The translations under genes and the position numbers were made by a program. 64,000 nt of DNA from Bacillota bacterium (GTDB lineage: Bacteria; Bacillota; Clostridia; Tissierellales; Tissierellaceae): NCBI GenBank assembly GCA_023388495.1, contig JAEWGC010000036.1:89513-153512 (forward strand), given 5' to 3'. Positions 6,951-13,664 of the stretch are shown in pieces (the first letter of the stretch is position 1; every line of letters begins with the position of its first letter). The notes below the pieces were generated by a model. The model saw only the letters and a program-made list of their open reading frames with translations, had not been told where the DNA came from and did no database searches.

Positions 6951-8576
6951 ATGGTATTTATGGATGAAAGTACGAAGGAGTCTTTAGACTTTCAATATAT
7001 ATTAAATAATATCTCCACCCTTACACCCTATGGGATGATGTATAAAGGTAGAATGAAGGCGTTTGAACCCAGTCAGGAAGACAAACTTATTGAAGAGTTG
7101 GATAAGATAGAAGCCCTATTACCTTCAGTCCGAAATAAAGAAATAAGAAGGGAGTTTAACAATATCTTTGCTCACATAAAGGATTTAAGAACTTCAGTGA
7201 GACGCGCTATGGAAGGCTTTATCCTTACTGAAGTAGAGCTATTTGAGATAAAAAACTTCCTATTTTTAATTAGAGATTTATATAGACTAATAGAGAAAAA
7301 CAATATTCCCATCTTTGAGGACACGGAAATAAAGCCAATAGAATCTTTAGAAAAATCTTTAGACCCTGAGGATACTGGAATATCTACTTTTTATATATAT
7401 GATGCTTACTCAGATGAATTGAGACAAATTAGAGAAAAGAAGAGAGAAGCAGACAGAGAAATAAAGCTAGAGAAAAAAGAAATAAAAGATAAAATAAAAA
7501 AAGAATTAAATCTAGATCTTAGACCTGATTCCTCTGTAGTCATATCAAAGGACAAGAAGGAATTAATAGAAAAAATCCAAAACTATCCCTATCTTACTTA
7601 TGTTTCCGAGACCTATATGAATATAAAGTTTTCCATAAAGCCAACAGAAAAGATGACTGAACTGGATAGAGAAATTCTTCTATTGAAAGATAAAGAAGAG
7701 AGAGAAGAGCTAAAAATAAGGGAAAATCTTTCAAAGGAAATAGGTAAGAGAAGAAAAGAAATATTTAGAAATATAGCCAACATAGGAAAATTAGATTTAA
7801 TCCTTGGAAAAGCAAAGTATGCATTAGATATAAATGGAGTAAAGCCAGAGATAATAGAGGAGCATAAAGTAGAAATCTCCGAGGGAATCCACCCAAAGGT
7901 AGCAGACTTTTTAAAGACTAAAGAGTTAAGCTTCACCCCTATATCCATATCCTTAAAGGAAGGAGTAGCCTGTATAACAGGTGCTAATATGGGAGGTAAA
8001 ACCATTAGCTTAAAGCTAGTTGGACTATTATCAGCCATGGCACAATACGGACTATTTGTACCGGCAAAAAAAATGACATTAGGATTAAATCAATTTATAA
8101 AGTCCTCTATCGGAGATATGCAGTCAACAGACTCAGGATTATCTACCTTTGGAGGAGAAATCAAAATAGTTCAAGAGGCCATATCAAGGTCCAGTGACAA
8201 GGGATTAATTTTAATAGATGAATTAGCAAGAGGTACAAATCCAGAGGAAGGCTATGCCATATCTAAGGCCATAGTAGCATACCTAAAGGATAAAAACTCC
8301 ATAACATTATTAACTACACATTATGACAATGTGGCAAATTTAGATAATGTTGTTCATCTCCAGGTAGTAGGATTATCGAAGGTCAATATATTTGACTTAG
8401 CAAAAGAAATAGATTGTGACGAAAAGATGGAGATAATCAACAAATATATGGACTACCGTCTAAGGGTAGTAGAAAAAGATGCATCAGTCCCTAAGGATGC
8501 CCTAAACATAGCTAGGATAATGGGGCTAGATGAGGAAATACTTAAAATAGCAGAAAGTTATTTAATTGACAATTGA
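6951..8576 (+). CDS. kamC: KamC, MutS-like ATPase of the lysine cluster
   Basis: This protein of about 541 residues has a helical clamp-like middle with a charged coiled coil (about 170-270) and a MutS-family C-terminal ATPase. Walker A TGANMGGKT is near 342-350, STFGGE follows, and Walker B is LILIDELARGTNP. The MutS mismatch-recognition and connector domains are absent, so DNA repair is not implied. ATG 6951 is preferred over the upstream in-frame GTG codons because AGGTGGTGAG lies 4-5 bases before it. The last residues, IDN plus the TGA stop, are encoded inside the TTGACAA repeat that starts at 8564, so the natural C-terminus has been replaced or trimmed by the inserted element. It works with KamB in an unknown step linked to the B12 aminomutase. 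Confidence 0.87.
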   Translation: MVFMDESTKESLDFQYILNNISTLTPYGMMYKGRMKAFEPSQEDKLIEELDKIEALLPSVRNKEIRREFNNIFAHIKDLRTSVRRAMEGFILTEVELFEIKNFLFLIRDLYRLIEKNNIPIFEDTEIKPIESLEKSLDPEDTGISTFYIYDAYSDELRQIREKKREADREIKLEKKEIKDKIKKELNLDLRPDSSVVISKDKKELIEKIQNYPYLTYVSETYMNIKFSIKPTEKMTELDREILLLKDKEEREELKIRENLSKEIGKRRKEIFRNIANIGKLDLILGKAKYALDINGVKPEIIEEHKVEISEGIHPKVADFLKTKELSFTPISISLKEGVACITGANMGGKTISLKLVGLLSAMAQYGLFVPAKKMTLGLNQFIKSSIGDMQSTDSGLSTFGGEIKIVQEAISRSSDKGLILIDELARGTNPEEGYAISKAIVAYLKDKNSITLLTTHYDNVANLDNVVHLQVVGLSKVNIFDLAKEIDCDEKMEIINKYMDYRLRVVEKDASVPKDALNIARIMGLDEEILKIAESYLIDN

Positions 8577-9032
8577 CAATGGACAATTGACAATTTTAAA
8601 AGAGGTGATTTCTTGGCTGATAATGTTGTGGTTAATAAATCATTTAAATTTGCAATAGATACAGTTACAATATATAAATACTTATGTGAAAAAAATGAAT
8701 ATGTTTTATCAAAACAACTTTTGCGTTCAGGGACGAGTATAGGTGCTAATATAAGAGAAGCCATTGATGGTCAAAGTAAAAAGGATTTTTTGGGAAAGAT
8801 GAATATTTCTTTAAAGGAAGCAAGGGAAACAGAGTATTGGATAGAATTACTTATAGAGACAGGTTATTTAGATAGAGATATTCATTCAGCATATCTTAAG
8901 GATGCAAAAGAGTTATATAAGATATTAAATTCTATAGTAAAATCAACAAAGAACTCTTTAATTAAAGAGGTAAATACAAACTAATAAAATATTATGTTTT
9001 AATTGTCAATTGTCAACTGTCAATTGTCAATT
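8564..9032. mobile_element. S23 (four-helix-bundle) gene element with TTGACAA inverted ends
   Basis: The 32-base left end (8564-8595) and 32-base right end (9001-9032) are inverted copies that differ at two positions. Each is made of TTGACAA / TTGTCAA heptads. Between them lie a ribosome-binding site and one complete 123-codon frame, so the whole 469-bp unit looks like a compact genetic element. It is inserted between kamC and kamD without breaking the operon: it gives kamC a stop codon, and the kamD ribosome-binding site begins 8 bases after its right end. I see no target-site duplication. Confidence 0.6.
8613..8984 (+). CDS. Four-helix bundle protein (S23 / IVS-protein family)
   Basis: A 123-residue all-helical protein of the family first known from intervening sequences of 23S rRNA genes. 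The hallmark is SKQLLRSGTSIGANIREA (about 32-49), followed by DFLGKMNISLKEARETEYWIELL. There is no transmembrane segment and no catalytic motif. The family forms pentameric four-helix bundles, and relatives (Avd) bind nucleic acid in retroelements. It starts at TTG (8613) behind AGAGGTGAT. It sits between two inverted TTGACAA heptad arrays in the middle of the lysine operon, where no metabolic role is evident. Co-transcription with kamC and kamD is likely by position. A second element with the same ends but without this gene lies at 4439-4575. Confidence 0.9.
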   Translation: MADNVVVNKSFKFAIDTVTIYKYLCEKNEYVLSKQLLRSGTSIGANIREAIDGQSKKDFLGKMNISLKEARETEYWIELLIETGYLDRDIHSAYLKDAKELYKILNSIVKSTKNSLIKEVNTN

Positions 9033-9055
9033 AGAACTCCGAAGGAGTGAAAAAA

Positions 9056-10609
9056 TTGAGTAAATTAAATCTTGATCAAAAGCTAATAGAAAGCTCAAGA
9101 AATGCAGCTAAAAATATAGCAGATGAAGTACAAAAATTTATAGATGCTCACACTACAACTGCAACAGAAAGAACAATAGTAAGACTTCTTGGAGTAGATG
9201 GAGTAGATGAAATTGAAAAACCACTACCAAACGTAGTTGTAGATAATATTAAAGAAGGTGGCGGACTAGAAAGAGGAGCTGCATACTGGATAGGAAATGC
9301 AATAGTAAATACAGGACTTACACCGCAAGAAATAGCAGAAAAAGTAGCGACAGGTGAAATCGATATAACGAGATTACCAGCTCAAGATGAAGGAAAAATT
9401 AAAGAAGCAATATATAAAATAGCTGAAGATTCAGTAGCAAAGATTAAGGCTAACAGAGAAAAGAGAGAAAACTATTTAAATACAATAGGTGAAGGTAAGA
9501 AACCATATCTATATGTAATAGTAGCTACAGGAAATATCTATGAAGATATCACTCAAGCCCAAGCAGCAGCTAGACAAGGTGCTGATGTTATAGCAGTTAT
9601 TAGAACTACAGGTCAGTCATTACTTGACTATGTACCATATGGGCCAACTACTGAAGGATTTGGTGGAACATATGCAACTCAAGAAAACTTCAAACTAATG
9701 AGAAGAGCATTAGATGAAGTAGGCGAAGAAGTAGGCAGATATATTAGACTTACTAACTATTGCTCAGGACTTTGTATGCCAGAGATTGCAGCAATGGGAG
9801 CAATGGAAAGACTAGATATGATGTTAAACGATGCATTATACGGTATCCTATTTAGAGATATCAATATGCAAAGAACATTAGTAGACCAATACTTCTCAAG
9901 AATGATTAATGGCTTTGCAGGTATTATCATAAATACTGGAGAAGACAACTACTTAACCACAGATGATGCAGTAGAAGCAGCACATACAGTATTGGCATCA
10001 CAATTTATCAATGAGCAATTTGCACTTAAGGCTGGTATTCCAGAGGAGCAAATGGGACTTGGACACGCATTTGAAATGGATCCAGGAGTAGAAAATGGGT
10101 TCTTATTAGAATTATCTCAAGCTCAAATGGCAAGAGAGATATTCCCTAAGGCCCCATTAAAATACATGCCTCCAACAAAATTCATGACAGGAAATATATT
10201 CAAAGGTCATGTGCAAAATGCATTATTCAACATGGTATCCATCATGACAAATCAAGGGATTCAATTGCTAGGAATGTTAACAGAAGCAATTCATACACCA
10301 CATTTACACGATAGATATCTATCCATTGAAAATGCTCAATATATATTCAACAATGCAAGAAGCCTTGGAGATGAAATAGAGTTTAAAGAAGGCGGAATGA
10401 TTCAAACTAGAGCTCAAGAAGTACTTAAGAATGCAGAAGCACTTCTAACTCAAATAGAGAAAGAAGGATTATTCCAAACTATAGAGCAAGGTAAATTTGG
10501 TGGAGTAAAGAGATCACGTACAGGTGGAAAAGGATTAGACGGAGTAGCTAAGAAAGACTCAGGATACTTTAATCCATTTATTGAATTGATGCTTGGAGGT
10601 GACAGATAA
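9056..10609 (+). CDS. kamD: Lysine 5,6-aminomutase alpha subunit
   Basis: Large catalytic subunit of the adenosylcobalamin- and PLP-dependent enzyme that moves the terminal amino group of beta-lysine to give 3,5-diaminohexanoate. The TIM-barrel subunit is 517 residues here, as expected for the family. Recognisable blocks are LYVIVATGNIYEDITQAQAAARQGADVIAVIRTTGQ (about 155-190), YGPTTEGFGGTYATQENF and LTNYCSGLCMPEIA. The TTG at 9056 is chosen because GAAGGAG (9041-9047) sits 8 bases upstream, while the GTG at 9047 overlaps that site. The N-terminus SKLNLDQKLIESSR then agrees with known KamD. The stop overlaps the kamE start by one base (TAATG), giving tight coupling of the two subunits. Confidence 0.96.
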   Translation: MSKLNLDQKLIESSRNAAKNIADEVQKFIDAHTTTATERTIVRLLGVDGVDEIEKPLPNVVVDNIKEGGGLERGAAYWIGNAIVNTGLTPQEIAEKVATGEIDITRLPAQDEGKIKEAIYKIAEDSVAKIKANREKRENYLNTIGEGKKPYLYVIVATGNIYEDITQAQAAARQGADVIAVIRTTGQSLLDYVPYGPTTEGFGGTYATQENFKLMRRALDEVGEEVGRYIRLTNYCSGLCMPEIAAMGAMERLDMMLNDALYGILFRDINMQRTLVDQYFSRMINGFAGIIINTGEDNYLTTDDAVEAAHTVLASQFINEQFALKAGIPEEQMGLGHAFEMDPGVENGFLLELSQAQMAREIFPKAPLKYMPPTKFMTGNIFKGHVQNALFNMVSIMTNQGIQLLGMLTEAIHTPHLHDRYLSIENAQYIFNNARSLGDEIEFKEGGMIQTRAQEVLKNAEALLTQIEKEGLFQTIEQGKFGGVKRSRTGGKGLDGVAKKDSGYFNPFIELMLGGDR

Positions 10610-11367
10610 TGGTTGAAACTCAAAAAGTAGATTTAACAGGGATTAAACCATATGGAGATACAATGAATGACGGAATGGTACAGTTAGGATTTTCGCTCCC
10701 AGTACCAGCAGGAGACGAAGCAGTAGAGGCAGCTCGTCAATTAGCTAGAAAGATGGGTTTTGATGAACCGTCAGTAGTATACCACAAAGACTTAGGTGTA
10801 GGATATACTTATTTCGTAGTATACGGTAAATGTACACATACAGTTGACTTTACTAAGATAGAAGTACCAAAGGTAGATGTAGATGTACTATCCAAAGAAG
10901 AAGTAGAACAATATATTAAGGATAATATAAAAAGAAAAGTAGTTATAGTAGGTGCTTGTACAGGTACAGATGCTCATACAGTAGGTATAGATGCTATAAT
11001 GAACATGAAGGGCTATGCAGGACATTTTGGATTAGAGAGATACGAAGGTGTAGAAGCATACAATCTAGGCTCCCAAGTACCAAATGAAGAGCTAGTAGCA
11101 AAAGCAATAGAGCTAAATGCAGATGCTATATTAGTATCACAAGTAGTTACACAAAAAGACGTGCATATACCAAACCTTACACAATTAGTAGAACTATTAG
11201 AAGCTGAAGGAATCAGAGATAAAGTAGTACTTACTTGCGGAGGACCAAGAATTAGCCACGAATTAGCTAAGGAATTAGGCTATGATGCAGGATTCGGCAC
11301 TGGCTCCTTTGCTGAAGATGTAGCTACATTTGTAGTTACAGAAATGGTAAATAGAGGATTAGTATAA
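10609..11367 (+). CDS. kamE: Lysine 5,6-aminomutase beta subunit (B12-binding)
   Basis: Small subunit of 252 residues that carries adenosylcobalamin and anchors PLP. The cobalamin motif is D121-A-H123-TVG, with His123 as the expected cobalt ligand. Lys134 in AIMNMKGYAG lies 11 residues later, the same spacing as His133 and Lys144 in the Clostridium sticklandii enzyme, and is the expected PLP Schiff-base lysine. The Rossmann-like B12 domain continues through AYNLGSQVPNEELV and VVLTCGGPRISHELAKELGYDAGFGTGS. It overlaps kamD by one base and is the last gene of the cluster; a hairpin terminator follows. Confidence 0.97.
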   Translation: MVETQKVDLTGIKPYGDTMNDGMVQLGFSLPVPAGDEAVEAARQLARKMGFDEPSVVYHKDLGVGYTYFVVYGKCTHTVDFTKIEVPKVDVDVLSKEEVEQYIKDNIKRKVVIVGACTGTDAHTVGIDAIMNMKGYAGHFGLERYEGVEAYNLGSQVPNEELVAKAIELNADAILVSQVVTQKDVHIPNLTQLVELLEAEGIRDKVVLTCGGPRISHELAKELGYDAGFGTGSFAEDVATFVVTEMVNRGLV

Positions 11368-11377
11368 TTATTGAAAC

Positions 11378-11430
11378 AAGAGGGACGGCTTTCCTTTCGC
11401 AGTTTTGCCATAGGGGAGTCGTTCCTCTTT
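11378..11430 (+). terminator. Terminator after kamE
   Basis: An interrupted stem of about 17 pairs joins AAGAGGGACGGCTTTCC with GGGGAGTCGTTCCTCTT, including some G-U pairs, and is followed by TTTCC. The GGGACGG string recurs in the loop of the terminator at 17424. It closes the lysine operon. Confidence 0.65.
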
Positions 11431-11460
11431 CCTATTCCAAATATTACCCACCAGCTTTCG

Positions 11461-11489
11461 TTGACCTAAGCCTCTTATTGTTATAAAAT
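11461..11489 (+). promoter_or_regulatory. Promoter for the LtaS-like gene
   Basis: TTGACC (11461-11466), 17 bp, TAAAAT (11484-11489). The start codon is 42 bases further on. The same TTGACC-17-TAAAAT arrangement is found before the S41 protease gene. Confidence 0.65.
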
Positions 11490-11530
11490 AAATAGATGTA
11501 GTAAAAATTTTTATAATAGGCGATGATACA

Positions 11531-13306
11531 ATGAAGAATAAAACTCTAAAAACAATAGTTACTATAGCTCTTATGATTATATTAAGTTTCTCCATTATGA
11601 CAATAACTTTATTATTCTCAAGAGCCGTAGCAGATACAAATTTACTAAAGATTTATTTTAAAGATACATTATTAATCTTAATGAACTTTATACCTATATT
11701 TCTATTTATGATATTTACCTATTTAATATGTAACCGACTATGGGCTAGTTTTACATTAACCAGTCTACTATTTATCACTTTATCCATAGTAAACAAGTTT
11801 AAACTAACATATAGAGATGATCCATTTACATTTATAGATTTAAAATTATTTGGTGAGTCTATGACTATGGCTAAAAAATATGATATAAACCTAAGCAAAG
11901 AAATAATAATGATGATACTTATCTTTATTGGTATGGCCCTAATGCTTAAACTCTTCTTTAAGTATAGAATCAATTCTTCTAAGGTTAGAATAACACTTTT
12001 AGTAAGTCTAACTATTATAAGCACCATCATATTCAAGGGATATTATTTTAACCAAGAAATATATAACAAAGTAGGAGATAAATCTGGTATAAATATATGG
12101 ATAAAGTCCCAACAGTTTCAGGTGAGAGGCTTTGTATATCCATTTATCTATAGTGCTAAGGATGCAATAGATATAAAGCCTGAGGGTTATAATAAGGCGG
12201 AGGCTGTAGAGGCCTTTAATTCTAGGGGATACAAGAATATACCAGAGGATGAGAAAGTAAATATTATAGCAATTATGCTAGAATCATATAATGATTTTTC
12301 TAAGTTTCCTAATGTAGATTTAGGTATAGATATCTATAAAAACTTTCATGATATTCAAAAGGAATCTATCCATGGCAATCTAGTTACCAATATATTTGCA
12401 GGAGATACTATAAAAACAGAAAGAAGCTTTTTAACCGGATTTTATAATCAGCCTAAATACTATAAAAAGACTAACTCCTTTGTATGGTATCTAAAGGAGC
12501 AGGGCTATAGAACAGAGGCCATGCATCCTATCACGGGAGCTTTCTACAATAGGCAAAATGTCAATGAGTATCTGGGATTTGATTACTTTGAGCATTATGA
12601 CAATAGATACAAAGATATCCCTACAGATTATCTAAGGGATGAAGATTTCTTCCAGTATATAATAGAAGGTTATGAAAAGAATAAGGAAAATAAAGAACCC
12701 TATTTTAACTTTTCAGTAACCTATCAAAATCATGGACCTTATTCAGAAGAGCAATATACAAAGGAAGAATATCTAAAGAAAAAACCTAATTATGATGAAA
12801 AAACATATAATATCATCAATAATTATTTTACGGGAATAAATAAAACCGATGAGGCATTAAAAGAGCTATTTGATTATTTTAAAAATGAAAAAGATCCAAC
12901 CATAATAATCTTATTCGGAGATCATAACCCTTGGTTAGGACAAGGAAACTCTGGATATTCCATGTTAGATATAAACTTAGATTTATCAACTATTGAAGGA
13001 TTTAAAAACTACTACGAAACTCCATATTTAATCTGGGGAAATGATGGGGCAAAGGAAACCCTTGGAAAGGACTTTATAGGCAAAGGAAATGATATAAGTC
13101 CAAACTTCCTTATGGCAGAACTATTCCAGTACCTAGGTTGGGAAGGTAATGAATATATGCAGGATATATTAGATATAAAAGAAAAAATAGATGTAAATCA
13201 TCAACTTTTCTTCAAGGAAAATGGTGAATATAAAAAAGAATTGAGCCCTAGTGGCAAGGGACTATGGAAGGAATTCTTGAATATAGAATATTATTATAGT
13301 CATTGA
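11531..13306 (+). CDS. LtaS/MdoB-type phosphoglycerol transferase, sulfatase fold
   Basis: A 591-residue polytopic membrane enzyme. About five hydrophobic segments fill residues 8-170. An extracellular sulfatase-fold domain follows (about 235-560), with the metal-site start VNIIAIMLESYNDF, the nucleophile region GDTIKTERSFLTG and the later metal-site block IIILFGDHNPW. Family members transfer glycerol phosphate from phosphatidylglycerol to build lipoteichoic acid or decorate glycans at the outer face. The exact acceptor cannot be told here. It has its own promoter and stands alone after the lysine operon. A promoter for the next small gene overlaps its stop codon. Confidence 0.85.
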   Translation: MKNKTLKTIVTIALMIILSFSIMTITLLFSRAVADTNLLKIYFKDTLLILMNFIPIFLFMIFTYLICNRLWASFTLTSLLFITLSIVNKFKLTYRDDPFTFIDLKLFGESMTMAKKYDINLSKEIIMMILIFIGMALMLKLFFKYRINSSKVRITLLVSLTIISTIIFKGYYFNQEIYNKVGDKSGINIWIKSQQFQVRGFVYPFIYSAKDAIDIKPEGYNKAEAVEAFNSRGYKNIPEDEKVNIIAIMLESYNDFSKFPNVDLGIDIYKNFHDIQKESIHGNLVTNIFAGDTIKTERSFLTGFYNQPKYYKKTNSFVWYLKEQGYRTEAMHPITGAFYNRQNVNEYLGFDYFEHYDNRYKDIPTDYLRDEDFFQYIIEGYEKNKENKEPYFNFSVTYQNHGPYSEEQYTKEEYLKKKPNYDEKTYNIINNYFTGINKTDEALKELFDYFKNEKDPTIIILFGDHNPWLGQGNSGYSMLDINLDLSTIEGFKNYYETPYLIWGNDGAKETLGKDFIGKGNDISPNFLMAELFQYLGWEGNEYMQDILDIKEKIDVNHQLFFKENGEYKKELSPSGKGLWKEFLNIEYYYSH

Positions 13307-13332
13307 ATAAAGTAACCTCTAAATGATATAAT
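13303..13332 (+). promoter_or_regulatory. Promoter for the 89-aa coiled-coil gene
   Basis: TTGAAT (13303-13308), 18 bp, TATAAT (13327-13332). It overlaps the stop codon of the preceding gene, and AGAGGAG and the GTG start at 13365 follow. Confidence 0.55.
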
Positions 13333-13364
13333 TTATTTAAGGATAAAGTGAGAGGAGAATCTAA

Positions 13365-13634
13365 GTGGATGAAAAGGCTTATGAATTACTAGAAAAGCTG
13401 TATGCTGAACTGTTAAACACTAAGTCAGAGCTACAAGAGATGAAGAAAGAGTTGCAAGAGGTAAAAGCTACTATGGCAACCAAAGAGGATCTCGAACTGG
13501 TAGTGGAAGAGTTGAAAACAGAAATTCAAGTTGTCCATGATGAAGTAAAGGAATTACGTAATGATTTTACTCTAGTAGAGATGATGGCTACCAAAGGTGC
13601 ATATGATATAGCAAAATTAAAGGCAGTGAGATAA
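13365..13634 (+). CDS. Small coiled-coil protein, unknown function
   Basis: An 89-residue cytoplasmic protein, almost entirely heptad-patterned coiled coil (ELLNTKSELQEMKKELQEVK onward, about 10-75). It resembles the numerous short, uncharacterised coiled-coil proteins of Clostridia that carry a repeated ATKEDLE-type segment. GTG start with AGAGGAG 8 bases upstream. It has its own promoter and shares a bidirectional terminator with the convergent gene. No function can be assigned. Confidence 0.75.
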   Translation: MDEKAYELLEKLYAELLNTKSELQEMKKELQEVKATMATKEDLELVVEELKTEIQVVHDEVKELRNDFTLVEMMATKGAYDIAKLKAVR

Positions 13635-13636
13635 AT

Positions 13637-13664
13637 AAATGCGATAGGGATCCTATCGCATTTT
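13637..13664. terminator. Bidirectional terminator between convergent genes
   Basis: A perfect 12-bp stem AAATGCGATAGG / CCTATCGCATTT closes a GAT loop, flanked by A-rich and T-rich runs on the two sides so that it works on both strands. It overlaps the stop codon of the minus-strand gene. Confidence 0.85.

Noticed and set aside
8558..8764. Minus-strand frame starting MASLILAPIL and ending IVHCQLSIK
   Set aside because: The end is a translation of the TTGACAA heptads and the rest is antisense to the S23 gene; no credible start signal.
11371..11460. Possible riboswitch downstream of kamE because of the structured GC-richer segment
   Set aside because: The structure is a simple long stem followed by TTT at the end of the lysine operon, and a separate promoter follows; it reads as a terminator, not a leader.
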